Shown piece by piece: positions 9,309 to 18,424 of a stretch of 46,790 nucleotides of DNA. Origin of the DNA: an uncultured Prochlorococcus sp. (GTDB taxonomy: Bacteria > Cyanobacteriota > Cyanobacteriia > PCC-6307 > Cyanobiaceae); contig CACAQQ010000005.1 in assembly GCA_902534675.1 (NCBI GenBank), positions 1 through 46,790 on the forward strand, given 5' to 3'. The stretch's first letter is position 1, and every line of letters begins with the position of its first letter. Under the pieces are notes generated by a model. It ran no database searches. It was not told the DNA's origin and saw nothing but the letters and a program-made list of their open reading frames with translations. The translations under genes were made by a program, and so were the position numbers.

Positions 9309-11330
9309 ATGCCTCAAGCTTCAGAAATTGCCTGGTTGATTCCTGTTTTCCCTCTAATTGGAGCAGTGCTTTCTGGTTTAGGACTAATAAGTATTAATAA
9401 GAAAATTAATAATTCTAGAGAAATTGTTTCTGTAGGTCTAATTTCTTTTGTTGGTATTTCTGCAATTATTAGTTATAAAGCATTGATCGAACAAGTTAAC
9501 GGTTATCAATCTGTTGAAAAATTATTTGTATGGGCTAATGCAGGTGATTTTATAATCCCAATGGGTTTTATCCTTGACCCTCTGGGAAGTGTGATGCTGG
9601 CTTTAGTAACCACCATAACATTGTTGGTTATGATTTACTCACATGGTTATATGGCTCATGATAAAGGTTATGTCAGATTTTTTACATATTTAGCCTTATT
9701 TAGCAGTTCAATGATGGGATTAATAATTAGCCCAAATTTGTTGGAAATATATGTTTTTTGGGAATTAGTTGGAATGTGTTCTTATCTATTGGTTGGTTTT
9801 TGGTACGACAGGGATGGAGCTGCCCACGCTGCACAAAAAGCATTTGTTGTTAACAGAGTTGGAGACTTTGGATTATTACTGGGTATTCTTGGACTGTTTT
9901 GGGCAACCAAAAGTTTTGATTTTAATGAAATAGCTACTGGAATTTCTCAATCATTATCTAATAATTCGATACCAATTTGGGCTGCGTTACTCCTTTGCTT
10001 TTTAGTTTTTTTGGGACCAATGGCAAAATCTGCTCAGTTTCCTCTTCATGTATGGTTACCTGATGCGATGGAAGGCCCCACACCGATTTCTGCACTTATT
10101 CATGCAGCTACAATGGTTGCAGCAGGAATATTTCTAGTAGCTAGGCTTCAACCTTTATATTCATTATTCCCTTCAATTCAGTTCATTATTGCTTTGGTTG
10201 GAACAATCACTTGTTTTTTAGGCGCTTCTATAGCTTTGACTCAAATGGATTTAAAAAAGGGTTTGGCATACAGTACTGTTTCTCAGCTTGGTTATATGAT
10301 GCTTGCTATGGGTTGTGGAGCGCCTGTAGCCGGTATTTTTCATTTGGTTACTCATGCTTGCTTTAAAGCAATGTTATTTTTGGGATCTGGGTCTGTAATT
10401 CATGCTATGGAAGAAGTGGTAGGACATCAGCCCATATTGGCTCAGGATATGAGATTGATGGGAGGTTTAAGAAAAAAAATGCCATATACATCTGCAACAT
10501 TTTTAATAGGTTGTATAGCAATAAGTGGAATCCCTCCATTGGCAGGTTTTTGGAGTAAAGATGAGATTCTGGGAAATGCATTTATATCATTTCCAGCTTT
10601 TTGGTTTATTGGACTTTTAACAGCTGGCATGACTGCCTTTTATATGTTTAGACTTTACTTCTTGACATTTGAAGGAGATTTCAGAGGAGAGAATAAAGAG
10701 TTACAAAAAGAGATTTTAATTGCTTCTGAAATAAACTTGGATGAAGAAAATGAAGAAGACCATCAAGAAGATGGGTATATACATGAGTCTCCTTGGTCGA
10801 TGACATTTCCCTTGGTATTTCTAGCAGTACCTTCTGTAATTATTGGATTTATGGGACTCCCATGGAATAGTAAATTTGCACATTTACTAGATCCTGAAGA
10901 AGCAGATATTGTTGCCAAAGCTTTCGAATTAAAAGAATTTTTACCCTTAGCTATTGCCTCTGTTCTTATTGCATCTGCTGGGATTATTATTGCCTATCAA
11001 GCATATTTTGTGAAAAAAATTAATTTGTCAATTTTATTTGCAGAGAAGTTTCCTGCTGTTAATCAATTTTTATCAAATAAATGGTATCTAGATGATATTA
11101 ATGAAAAACTTTTTGTTAAAGGTAGTAGAAAACTAGCTAAAGAAGTTTTGGAAGTTGATTCTAAGGTCGTTGATGGCGTCGTCAATCTTACTGGACTTGT
11201 AACTTTAGGCAGTGGAGAAGGTTTAAAATATTTTGAGACTGGTAAAGCTCAATTTTATGCTCTGATTGTTTTTGGAGGCGTTATTTTATTAGTTGCTATA
11301 TTTGGCTTTCAATCTCCTCAAGTAACTTAA
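9309..11330 (+). CDS. ndhF: NDH-1 subunit 5 (NdhF, NDH-1L type)
   Basis: Large proton-pumping antiporter-like subunit of the thylakoid NDH-1 complex. It has many membrane segments over 673 residues. Family residues are visible: the conserved Glu152 in VFWELVGMCSYLL, and Lys240 with the PLHVWLPDAMEGPTP loop at 245-259. An acidic cytosolic/stromal-side insertion around residues 477-491 (NLDEENEEDHQEDG) interrupts the C-terminal half. It is followed by ndhD1, the usual partner in the NDH-1L form used for respiration and cyclic flow, rather than the CO2-uptake forms. Length agrees with cyanobacterial NdhF1. Confidence 0.96.
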   Translation: MPQASEIAWLIPVFPLIGAVLSGLGLISINKKINNSREIVSVGLISFVGISAIISYKALIEQVNGYQSVEKLFVWANAGDFIIPMGFILDPLGSVMLALVTTITLLVMIYSHGYMAHDKGYVRFFTYLALFSSSMMGLIISPNLLEIYVFWELVGMCSYLLVGFWYDRDGAAHAAQKAFVVNRVGDFGLLLGILGLFWATKSFDFNEIATGISQSLSNNSIPIWAALLLCFLVFLGPMAKSAQFPLHVWLPDAMEGPTPISALIHAATMVAAGIFLVARLQPLYSLFPSIQFIIALVGTITCFLGASIALTQMDLKKGLAYSTVSQLGYMMLAMGCGAPVAGIFHLVTHACFKAMLFLGSGSVIHAMEEVVGHQPILAQDMRLMGGLRKKMPYTSATFLIGCIAISGIPPLAGFWSKDEILGNAFISFPAFWFIGLLTAGMTAFYMFRLYFLTFEGDFRGENKELQKEILIASEINLDEENEEDHQEDGYIHESPWSMTFPLVFLAVPSVIIGFMGLPWNSKFAHLLDPEEADIVAKAFELKEFLPLAIASVLIASAGIIIAYQAYFVKKINLSILFAEKFPAVNQFLSNKWYLDDINEKLFVKGSRKLAKEVLEVDSKVVDGVVNLTGLVTLGSGEGLKYFETGKAQFYALIVFGGVILLVAIFGFQSPQVT

Positions 11331-11451
11331 TTACAATTGTGTGTCTTCACTGTCCATTGGGATGAAAAAATACAGATAATTTCTAGACTTTATTTAAGAT
11401 AAATTTCTTATTAAATTGAGTACTTATTTTTTTACACATCTTCCGACACAA

Positions 11452-13056
11452 ATGTTAGGAACTCTGGGAGCTGGATTGTCTAATTTTCCTTGGTTATCTG
11501 CTTCAATTTTGTTCCCAATCGTTAGTGCCTTTGTTATACCTTTTTTCCCAGATAAAGGAGATGGCAAAGAGGTTAGATGGTTCGCTTTGTCCATTGCATT
11601 AATTACTTTTTTAATAACTGTAGGTTCTTATATAAATGGCTTTGATATCAATAATGAAAATGTTCAACTAAAAGAAAATATTAGTTGGCTTCCAGATTTA
11701 GGTCTTACTTGGTCTGTTGGTGCTGACGGTATTTCGATGCCGTTAATATTATTAACTAGTTTTATAACCGCCTTAGCAGTTTTAGCAGCATGGCCAGTCA
11801 AGTTCAAACCAAAATTATTTTTCTTTTTAATATTGGTTATGGATGGTGGGCAAATTGCAGTATTTGCAGTCCAAGATATGCTTTTATTCTTTCTGACTTG
11901 GGAGCTTGAATTAATTCCCGTATATTTATTGTTGGCGATATGGGGTGGCAAAAATAGACAATATGCGGCAACAAAATTCATTATTTATACAGCTGGCAGT
12001 TCTATTTTTATTCTTTTGGCAGCATTGGCAATGGGTTTCTATGGGTCAGAAGTTCCCAATTTTGAGTTTTCTCACTTGGGAGCTCAAGAATTTAGTCAGA
12101 GATTCCAAATACTGTGTTATGTAGGACTCTTAATAGCATTTGGAGTCAAACTCCCAATAGTACCTCTTCATACTTGGCTCCCAGATGCTCATGGTGAAGC
12201 TACAGCACCTGTTCATATGCTTCTAGCTGGTATTTTATTAAAGATGGGAGGATACGCTCTTTTGAGATTTAATGCGCAATTATTACCTGTTGCTCACGCT
12301 CAATTTGCCCCATTATTAATAGTTTTAGGAGTAGTAAATATAATTTATGCTGCATTAACTTCTTTTGCTCAAAGAAATCTAAAAAGAAAAATTGCATACA
12401 GCTCAATCAGTCATATGGGTTTCGTTCTTATTGGAATAGGTAGTTTTAGTAGCCTGGGAACAAGTGGAGCAATGCTACAAATGGTAAGCCATGGATTAAT
12501 TGGAGCTAGTTTATTTTTTCTTGTTGGCGCTACCTATGACAGAACAAAGACTCTTAAACTTGATGAAATGAGTGGTGTAGGACAAAAAATGAGAATTATG
12601 TTTGCCTTATGGACTGCTTGCTCCCTCGCTTCACTAGCTTTACCTGGTATGAGTGGATTTGTTTCTGAGTTAATGGTATTTACAGGATTTGTTACTGATG
12701 AAGTCTATACACTTCCTTTTAGGGTAGTAATGGCTTCTTTAGCTGCTGTAGGGGTAATACTTACACCTATTTATCTACTGTCAATGTTACGAGAAATTTT
12801 CTTTGGCAAAGAAAATCCTAAATTAGCCGAAGAACGAAAGCTCATTGATGCAGAGCCTAGAGAAATTTATATTATAGCTTGTTTACTTTTGCCGATAATT
12901 GGAATAGGTTTATACCCAAGACTTGTTACTGAAAGTTATCTTGCTTCTATTAATAACTTAGTAGATAGAGATTTGACTGCAGTTAAAAGTGCTGTAAAAA
13001 CAAATATTTTCTCAGGCACTAAAAAAAATGAGATCTATACAGCTCCAAGCATATAA
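11452..13056 (+). CDS. ndhD1: NDH-1 subunit 4 (NdhD1)
   Basis: Antiporter-like proton-pumping subunit of NDH-1L. The conserved Glu151 lies in [14 protein letters not shown]. The [20 protein letters not shown] loop and many membrane segments follow. Two starts are possible: an in-frame TTG at 11416, which adds 12 residues, or the ATG at 11452. I prefer the ATG because the protein then begins [15 protein letters not shown], the form I recall for Prochlorococcus NdhD1, and the extra residues resemble no known NdhD1 N-terminus. It lies 121 bp after ndhF, long for this region, so it may have its own promoter. No strong Shine-Dalgarno sequence precedes either start. Confidence 0.95.
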   Translation: MLGTLGAGLSNFPWLSASILFPIVSAFVIPFFPDKGDGKEVRWFALSIALITFLITVGSYINGFDINNENVQLKENISWLPDLGLTWSVGADGISMPLILLTSFITALAVLAAWPVKFKPKLFFFLILVMDGGQIAVFAVQDMLLFFLTWELELIPVYLLLAIWGGKNRQYAATKFIIYTAGSSIFILLAALAMGFYGSEVPNFEFSHLGAQEFSQRFQILCYVGLLIAFGVKLPIVPLHTWLPDAHGEATAPVHMLLAGILLKMGGYALLRFNAQLLPVAHAQFAPLLIVLGVVNIIYAALTSFAQRNLKRKIAYSSISHMGFVLIGIGSFSSLGTSGAMLQMVSHGLIGASLFFLVGATYDRTKTLKLDEMSGVGQKMRIMFALWTACSLASLALPGMSGFVSELMVFTGFVTDEVYTLPFRVVMASLAAVGVILTPIYLLSMLREIFFGKENPKLAEERKLIDAEPREIYIIACLLLPIIGIGLYPRLVTESYLASINNLVDRDLTAVKSAVKTNIFSGTKKNEIYTAPSI

Positions 13057-13065
13057 TTTCTTAAA

Positions 13066-13090
13066 TTAATGCAATATTCTTTTGCATTAA
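13066..13090. repeat. Perfect 9-bp inverted repeat after ndhD1
   Basis: TTAATGCAA (13066-13074) and its exact complement TTGCATTAA (13082-13090) flank a 7-nt loop, starting 9 bp after the ndhD1 stop. No T-run follows, so it is not a classical terminator. It could be a 3'-end stabilising hairpin of the ndhF-ndhD1 mRNA or a protein-binding site in front of scpA. The stem has few GC pairs and would be weak as RNA. Confidence 0.4.
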
Positions 13091-13143
13091 ACAAATAAGA
13101 AGATATCTTATGGGTAGATATTAGGTAGTTTAAGGTATCTTAT

Positions 13144-14001
13144 TTGAATTCTATTGATAGACAACAACTAGGACCTAGATTGTTGATCAAGTTTCTTCAA
13201 GACGCAGCTGGGAGGGGAGATCTTGATCCTTGGGATATTGATGTAATAAGCGTAATTGATAGTTTTTTGGAACAACACGCACATACATTCGGAAACAATT
13301 CAGATACTCAAAGTTCGTATCAAAAGAATTTATCTGAGACAAGCGAGGCTTTTTTTGCTGCCTCCGTATTAGTTAATTTGAAGGCTCAAGTTTTGGAATC
13401 TGAAGTTTTCAAAGAAGATTCTTCAGATTTTGCAGATGATTTCGAAGTTGATGATCAAGATTGGATAGATGAAGAATTTGATATTCCAAAATACCCTGAA
13501 AAATACCTTAGAAGGAGATCAATAGCGCAACCAATTCTTAAACGCACAACAACATTGGGAGAGCTAGTAAGTCAATTAGAGTCTATAGCTGAAGTTATAG
13601 AAACCCAAGATCTTCTTCTGATGAAGAGAAAAAGAAGTAAAAAATATTCTGATAGGGCTCTAATTTCTCAAGTAAAATCTTTAGCACATCGCGAGAAACT
13701 ACCAGAAACAACAAGGGCACTAGGGAAATTTATTGATGGGTGGGAAAAAGCATTACAGTGGACAGATTTTGAACATTTAGTTAAAAAATGGCAAACAGTT
13801 GTAAGAAATGATTTAGATAAAGATCGTCTTGGGGTTTTTTGGGCTTTGTTATTTTTAACATCTGAAAACAAAATTGAAATTAAGCAAATTAATTCTTTAT
13901 TTGGTCCAATTCAAATTAAAAGAATAATTCCTGATGGAGGATTAGCTCAGTTGCCTATAGAAAATCTTGAGGTAAACAATACATCTTCTTCAGCTGCCTA
14001 G
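13144..14001 (+). CDS. scpA: Segregation and condensation protein A
   Basis: Kleisin subunit of the SMC-ScpAB condensin-like complex that compacts and separates the chromosome. The N-terminal SMC-neck-binding part is recognisable (LLIKFLQDAAGRGDLDPWDIDVISVIDSFL, quoted by ends: residues 13-42), as is ASVLVNLKAQVLE. The central part is acidic (about residues 96-117). The C-terminal winged-helix part (DRLGVFWALLFLTSENKIEIKQ) binds the other SMC head. At 285 residues it is of family length. TTG is the start, since no in-frame ATG lies near the conserved N-terminus. Confidence 0.88.
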   Translation: MNSIDRQQLGPRLLIKFLQDAAGRGDLDPWDIDVISVIDSFLEQHAHTFGNNSDTQSSYQKNLSETSEAFFAASVLVNLKAQVLESEVFKEDSSDFADDFEVDDQDWIDEEFDIPKYPEKYLRRRSIAQPILKRTTTLGELVSQLESIAEVIETQDLLLMKRKRSKKYSDRALISQVKSLAHREKLPETTRALGKFIDGWEKALQWTDFEHLVKKWQTVVRNDLDKDRLGVFWALLFLTSENKIEIKQINSLFGPIQIKRIIPDGGLAQLPIENLEVNNTSSSAA

Positions 14002-14049
14002 TAGCTTAATAGCAATAACGTATAATCTTTTTAAAGAGGTTTTGAATTC

Positions 14050-15228
14050 ATGAAGGCAATGATACTTGCGGCAGGAAAAGGCACACGTGTTCGGCCCATA
14101 ACTCATATTATTCCAAAACCAATGATACCGATATTACAAAAACCTGTAATGGAGTTTCTTTTGGAACTCTTAAAAGAGCATGGCTTTAAAGAAATAATGG
14201 TTAATGTTTCTCACCTTGCTGAAGAAATTGAAAATTACTTTAGGGATGGTCAAAGATTCGGTGTTGAGATTGCATACAGTTTTGAAGGCAGAATTGAAGA
14301 TGGTGAATTAATAGGAGATGCTTTGGGATCCGCAGGAGGATTAAAAAAAATTCAAGATTTCCAAAAGTTCTTTGATGAAACTTTTGTTGTATTATGCGGT
14401 GATGCTTTAGTTGACTTAGATTTGACTGAAGCAGTTAAGAAACACAAGGAAAAGGGAGCAATTGCTAGTTTAATAACTAAAAAAGTAACAAGGGATCAAG
14501 TATCTAGTTATGGAGTTGTAGTTTCAGATGAAAATGGTCGAATAAAGGCGTTTCAAGAAAAGCCATCAGTAGATAAAGCTTTAGGTGATTCTATTAATAC
14601 AGGTATCTATCTTTTTGAACCGGAAATTTTTAATTTTATACCGTCAGGTGAAAAATTTGATATTGGTGCTGATCTCTTCCCTAAACTTGTTGAAATGGAT
14701 TTACCATTTTTTGCACTACCAATGGATTTTGAATGGGTAGATATTGGGAAAGTGCCTGATTATTGGAGTGCTATTCGTAATGTATTACTGGGCAATGTAA
14801 GACAAGTTGAGATACCAGGTAAAGAAATTAAACCCGGTGTTTTCACAGGATTAAATGTTGCTGCTAATTGGGATACAGTAGATATTTCTGGGCCTGTATA
14901 TATAGGTGGAATGACAAGAATAGAAGATGGAGCAACTATTATTGGGCCTACAATGATTGGCCCAAGTTGTTGTATATGCGAGGGTGCAACAATAGATAAT
15001 TCAATTATTTTTGATTATTCCAAGATTGGTAAGGGAGTTCGATTGGTCGATAAATTAGTATTTGGCCGTTACTGTGTGGGCAAAAATGGAGATCACTTTG
15101 ATTTGCAAGATGCATCTTTGGATTGGTTGATAACAGATTCAAGAAGATCTGATATGACTGAGCCATCTCCCCAGCAGAAGGCAATGGCAGAACTTTTAGG
15201 TACTGATTTGATTAATATTCCAGATTAA
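14050..15228 (+). CDS. Sugar nucleotidyltransferase with left-handed beta-helix tail (mannose-1-P guanylyltransferase-like)
   Basis: NDP-sugar pyrophosphorylase making an activated sugar from NTP and a sugar-1-phosphate, probably for cell-wall or capsular polysaccharide. The nucleotide-binding signature is clear: LAAGKGTRVRPIT (6-18) followed by PKPM at 22-25. The catalytic core runs to about residue 250, with CGDALVDLDL holding the metal-binding Asp. From about 260 onward, hexapeptide-type repeats (VYIGG, IIGPTMIGPSC, ATIDNS) suggest a left-handed beta-helix. The base and sugar cannot be fixed from sequence; GDP-mannose or dTDP/UDP-glucose are possible. The stop overlaps convergent metF by 17 bp. 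Confidence 0.85.
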   Translation: MKAMILAAGKGTRVRPITHIIPKPMIPILQKPVMEFLLELLKEHGFKEIMVNVSHLAEEIENYFRDGQRFGVEIAYSFEGRIEDGELIGDALGSAGGLKKIQDFQKFFDETFVVLCGDALVDLDLTEAVKKHKEKGAIASLITKKVTRDQVSSYGVVVSDENGRIKAFQEKPSVDKALGDSINTGIYLFEPEIFNFIPSGEKFDIGADLFPKLVEMDLPFFALPMDFEWVDIGKVPDYWSAIRNVLLGNVRQVEIPGKEIKPGVFTGLNVAANWDTVDISGPVYIGGMTRIEDGATIIGPTMIGPSCCICEGATIDNSIIFDYSKIGKGVRLVDKLVFGRYCVGKNGDHFDLQDASLDWLITDSRRSDMTEPSPQQKAMAELLGTDLINIPD

Positions 15229-16102
15229 GATTAGCTTTTTCAAGAATCTTAGGGATTAAATGTTCTGCCTTAACTGCCATTAGATGAATACCGTTAGCGA
15301 TATTAATAAAATCTTGAGCTTGTTCGGCTGCAATTTTTAAACCTTCTTCTAAAGGGTCTTTAGAATCCTTAAGACGATTTAAAATATTTTCTGGAATATT
15401 AGCTCCTGGGACAAATTTGTTTACAAATAGAGCATTTTTGTATGACTTTAATAGGAATATACCTGCAATTACAGGGATTCCAAGAGGATTGCTAATTTGT
15501 TCACAAAATTCTATTAAATTTTGTTTTTCCATAACCATTTGAGTTTGTATGAATTGAGCTCCAGCCTCTTTTTTCTTCATAACTCTATTTTTTAAACTTT
15601 TTTGATTTCTGCAACTTGGATCTGCTGCAGCTCCTGAAAATATAAATGTTTTTTTATCAGAAAGCTCTCCAAAAGTAGGATCAATGCCTTTATTGAAGGC
15701 CTGAATTTGTTTAAGTAATCTTACTGACTCAAACTCGTGCACTGCTTTAGCATCTGGTTGATCCCCGGCTTTAACTGAATCACCGGTAATGCATAAGATG
15801 TTTTTAATGCCTAAAGCATTTGCGCCGAGAATGTCAGATTGTAAAGCTATTTTATTACGATCTCTGCAAGATATTTGCATTATTGGTTCTATCCCATTTT
15901 CCAGTAATAGTTTGGACATTGACAAGCTGCACATTCTCATTACAGCCCTGCTTCCGTCCGTAATGTTAACAGCATGTACCTTATGTTTCAAAAGTTGTGC
16001 TATCTTAAGAGATCTTACGGGGTCTCCACCTCTGGGCGGCATTAATTCTGCTGTAATTACCTTAGATTTTTTTTCTAAAGTCTGTTGAAGTTTTGATTTC
16101 AA
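15212..16102 (-). CDS. metF: Methylenetetrahydrofolate reductase
   Basis: FAD enzyme reducing 5,10-methylene-THF to 5-methyl-THF for methionine synthesis. The N-terminal strand ITAELMPPRGG carries Glu19, which aligns with the family's catalytic Glu in the EFFPP motif. LCITGD (near residue 107) and the late AGIFLL segment fit the TIM barrel. Residues 155-185 (FSGAAADPSC, then MKKKEAGAQFIQTQM) match the conserved middle block. Length is 296 residues. TTG is the only plausible start. Its 3' end overlaps the convergent sugar nucleotidyltransferase by 17 bp. Confidence 0.92.
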   Translation of the reverse strand: MKSKLQQTLEKKSKVITAELMPPRGGDPVRSLKIAQLLKHKVHAVNITDGSRAVMRMCSLSMSKLLLENGIEPIMQISCRDRNKIALQSDILGANALGIKNILCITGDSVKAGDQPDAKAVHEFESVRLLKQIQAFNKGIDPTFGELSDKKTFIFSGAAADPSCRNQKSLKNRVMKKKEAGAQFIQTQMVMEKQNLIEFCEQISNPLGIPVIAGIFLLKSYKNALFVNKFVPGANIPENILNRLKDSKDPLEEGLKIAAEQAQDFINIANGIHLMAVKAEHLIPKILEKANLNLEY

Positions 16103-16179
16103 TTGCTTTTGTTTTCTAAATAGTTAACAAGTGTAATGAGACTGCTAAACTCAATTAATATAAAAAAGGAACTGTTTAA

Positions 16180-16458
16180 ATGCAAATGGTTGATGAAGAA
16201 GTAAACAACATTGACATGATGGGTCTCTCATCAAGGGAGATGGAAATCATTGATCTAGTAGCTGATGGGCTCACAAATCAAGAAATTGCAGTAAAGCTTA
16301 CTATAAGTAAAAGAACTGTTGATAATCATGTTAGTAATATGTTTACAAAAACAGGATCTAAAAATAGAGTAGCTCTTCTGAATTGGGCAATGGATAATGG
16401 AAAGATTTGCAGAGATGGATTTAATTGTTGTTCGCTTCCAGAGTCTGATCAAGATTAG
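16180..16458 (+). CDS. pedR: Small LuxR-type redox regulator, PedR-like
   Basis: Stand-alone LuxR/GerE helix-turn-helix protein without a receiver domain. The HTH covers about residues 15-72 (LSSREMEIIDLVADGLTNQE, then KRTVDNHVSNMF). It resembles Synechocystis PedR (Ssl0564), a regulator switched by photosynthetic electron flow through thioredoxin. The C-terminus has three cysteines, C77, C83 and C84, in the place where PedR carries its redox Cys. A clear ribosome-binding site (AAGGA) precedes the ATG by about 9 bases. It is divergent from metF. Its 3' end overlaps a small opposite-strand gene by 38 bp. Confidence 0.85.
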   Translation: MQMVDEEVNNIDMMGLSSREMEIIDLVADGLTNQEIAVKLTISKRTVDNHVSNMFTKTGSKNRVALLNWAMDNGKICRDGFNCCSLPESDQD

Positions 16459-16606
16459 TATTTTTTAATTTTTGTGTATAGTTAGCAAAATCCATCAAAC
16501 AATAATTTGTAGAATTTAATTCGAAGAGTTCTGCATAAGCTATGCAAGCATCTTTGTCTTGATTAACAAATCTTAATATTCCTTCCTTATCGTAAAGACC
16601 ATACAT
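16421..16606 (-). CDS. Small protein of unknown function (61 residues)
   Basis: I do not recognise a named family with confidence, though MYGLYDKEGILRFV followed by DKDACIAYAELF looks like a short conserved picocyanobacterial protein. It has no membrane segment; the first half reads as a beta-hairpin plus helix and the tail is polar and low-complexity. An upstream TTG at 16627 would add seven residues (MIVLFLQ), but the ATG at 16606 gives the more natural N-terminus. Its 3' end lies 38 bp inside the opposite-strand pedR gene. It is the only candidate gene between pedR and the CYTH gene. Confidence 0.6.
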   Translation of the reverse strand: MYGLYDKEGILRFVNQDKDACIAYAELFELNSTNYCLMDFANYTQKLKNTNLDQTLEANNN

Positions 16607-16669
16607 TTGAAGAAAAAGCACTATCAAAATATAAAGAAAATATAAAGGAATGGTGGCTACTTTGGCTAG

Positions 16670-17164
16670 TTATTTTTCAGAGTTGTCAAATAATCCTTCC
16701 TTCCATTCTGAAAAGGGTTTTTTAGAAAGACTAAAATTGGAGTAATGTCTCAGCCCAGTAATTTCTTTTGCTATGAATGATGGAAGTTTTAAGGTTTCCT
16801 CTTCATTAGGAAGTTCAATTTCGGCTACTTCAAGTGGATAATTTTTTTCTTTAAAACAATCTATAATCCAAGATTTTTTTTCAATTTCTAAAAAGAATCT
16901 TTCTTTCTTAATTATATTTGTAAGATTCGACATTATTTGTTCGCCATCGCTTCGTGGGATTGAGTATTCAAATTCAAAGTTAGTAAAACTTTTGATATTT
17001 TTTTTGAGTGCAATCTTAAAGTCTTTACCTGTAAACCTTAACCTAATAATCCAATCATCTAAACTTTTTGATAAGTATGCTTGTTCAATAATAATTTTTT
17101 TTGTAATGAATTCTTTCCAGTTATCATTCTTTAAAAGAAATCTTCTTTCTATTTCTAAGGCCAT
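16670..17164 (-). CDS. CYTH-domain protein (triphosphate-binding tunnel family)
   Basis: CYTH proteins bind triphosphates in a beta-tunnel; bacterial members act as tripolyphosphatase, thiamine triphosphatase or class IV adenylyl cyclase. The start MALEIERRFLL matches the ExExK motif, with Glu4 and Glu6, but Arg8 replaces the Lys. Later Arg/Lys/Glu positions fit the tunnel: IIRLRFTG, FKIALKKN, FEFEYSI and LEVAEIELP. At 164 residues it is a single CYTH domain without a CHAD partner. Its start directly abuts the nadK stop (no spacer), so it is the last gene of the gltA/ndh/nadK block. The substrate is not decided by sequence; a phosphatase role is my best guess. Confidence 0.85.
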   Translation of the reverse strand: MALEIERRFLLKNDNWKEFITKKIIIEQAYLSKSLDDWIIRLRFTGKDFKIALKKNIKSFTNFEFEYSIPRSDGEQIMSNLTNIIKKERFFLEIEKKSWIIDCFKEKNYPLEVAEIELPNEEETLKLPSFIAKEITGLRHYSNFSLSKKPFSEWKEGLFDNSEK

Positions 17165-18076
17165 TTAATTTTTAGGATTTTTTAGAGATAGATCACCTTT
17201 CCAATCTAGTTTTTTTATTAAAGTATTATAGTAGTTATTGCTTTTTTTAAACTTTATTATTTTGCAAAGAGATTTCCCTTTTTTGATTTCGCAATAATAA
17301 TTTTCCTTGATGGTCATACATTTTGCACCGTCTCTCCATAATTTAACCTCCCCTCTACTTTTTTTTACTGGTTTAATTATTACCTTACTCGTGTTAGGTA
17401 TAACAATTGGTCTACTAGCTAAACTCATTGGGCATATCGGGTTAATTATCATTGCTTCTACACTAGGATGAACAATCGGTCCACCAGCGGCCATTGAGTA
17501 AGCTGTTGAACCGGTAGATGTGGATATAATTAATCCATCACCTTTATATTCATTTACTTTCTCGTTGTCTATCTCTATTTGTATTTGATTGGTAGGAGAA
17601 ATATCTTCTTCAACAGATTTAAAATAAAAGTCATTAAGAGCATCATAGCTTTTTATAATTTTTTTCTCAGGGCCTTTTCCACTAATACAAACATTACAAT
17701 TTAATCTATTATGAAAGTCAAAATAATATTCTTCATTTTCAAGGATTTCAATGAAAGATTTGTCGAATAAAAAGTCTTTTTCTTGTGTAAGAAATCCTAA
17801 ATTACCCCCTATATTAATACTCAGTAAAGGCATATCATAATCCGCTAATGCATTTGCACATTTTAGAAAAGTTCCATCTCCACCAAGAACGATAACAATA
17901 TCTGGTTTTAATTTGGAATTGCAAACATATTTTTCGAGTTGATTATTCTTAAAATCGCTTTCTATTCTGATTGATTTTATATTTTTGACTTTGAGCGCTT
18001 CATCACAAAATTTAGCAGCCTCTGAAGATATTGAACTATTTGAACGATATATTATTAGCACTAATGAAAGTTTCAT
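17165..18076 (-). CDS. nadK: NAD kinase
   Basis: Phosphorylates NAD to NADP using ATP or polyphosphate. The hallmark GGDGT is at residues 65-69. The second conserved block is present as [21 protein letters not shown], then PIVHP. Length, 303 residues, is normal. Cyanobacteria usually have two NAD kinase genes; I cannot tell from the window which of the two types this is. It sits 9 bp behind ndhE on the same strand and is followed immediately by the CYTH gene, so NADP supply may be coexpressed with NDH-1 subunits. Confidence 0.95.
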   Translation of the reverse strand: MKLSLVLIIYRSNSSISSEAAKFCDEALKVKNIKSIRIESDFKNNQLEKYVCNSKLKPDIVIVLGGDGTFLKCANALADYDMPLLSINIGGNLGFLTQEKDFLFDKSFIEILENEEYYFDFHNRLNCNVCISGKGPEKKIIKSYDALNDFYFKSVEEDISPTNQIQIEIDNEKVNEYKGDGLIISTSTGSTAYSMAAGGPIVHPSVEAMIINPICPMSLASRPIVIPNTSKVIIKPVKKSRGEVKLWRDGAKCMTIKENYYCEIKKGKSLCKIIKFKKSNNYYNTLIKKLDWKGDLSLKNPKN

Positions 18077-18085
18077 TTAATGCTT

Positions 18086-18409
18086 CTACCATTTTAATAG
18101 ATTAAAACTTTCCATATCTACAGTTACTCTATTTCTGTACAGAGATAATAATATAGCTAATCCAACTGCGGCTTCTGCCGCAGCAACAGTAATAACAAAA
18201 ATTGTAAAAACTTGTCCTTGTATTAAATTATTATCAACATAAGAAGAAAAAGCCATTAAGTTTATATTTACCGCATTTAGCATTAATTCAATGCTCATAA
18301 GAACTCTAACTGCATTTCTGCTATTTAATAATCCCCAAATACCAATACAGAATAGTAAAGAAGATACTATCAGAAAAGCTTGAATAGGAATCGATTCTAA
18401 ATTCATCAT
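18086..18409 (-). CDS. ndhE: NDH-1 subunit 4L (NdhE, NuoK family)
   Basis: Small membrane subunit of the proton-pumping arm of NDH-1. Three hydrophobic segments are visible over 107 residues, with the conserved membrane Glu in MSIELMLNAVNIN and a second acidic site in TVAAAEAAVGLAI, both part of the proton path in NuoK. Two adjacent ATG codons start it (MMNLES), so the start could be three bases later. It follows ndhG after 15 bp in the ndhA-I-G-E order common to cyanobacteria. Confidence 0.96.
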   Translation of the reverse strand: MMNLESIPIQAFLIVSSLLFCIGIWGLLNSRNAVRVLMSIELMLNAVNINLMAFSSYVDNNLIQGQVFTIFVITVAAAEAAVGLAILLSLYRNRVTVDMESFNLLKW

Positions 18410-18424
18410 AAAAAATTTTAAAGA

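Noticed and set aside
11416-11451. TTG-initiated extension of NdhD1 by 12 residues
   Set aside because: The residues do not resemble known NdhD1 N-termini; the ATG at 11452 gives the usual beginning.
11331-11451. Possible small gene or RNA between ndhF and ndhD1
   Set aside because: The only ATG opens a five-codon frame; no convincing hairpin.
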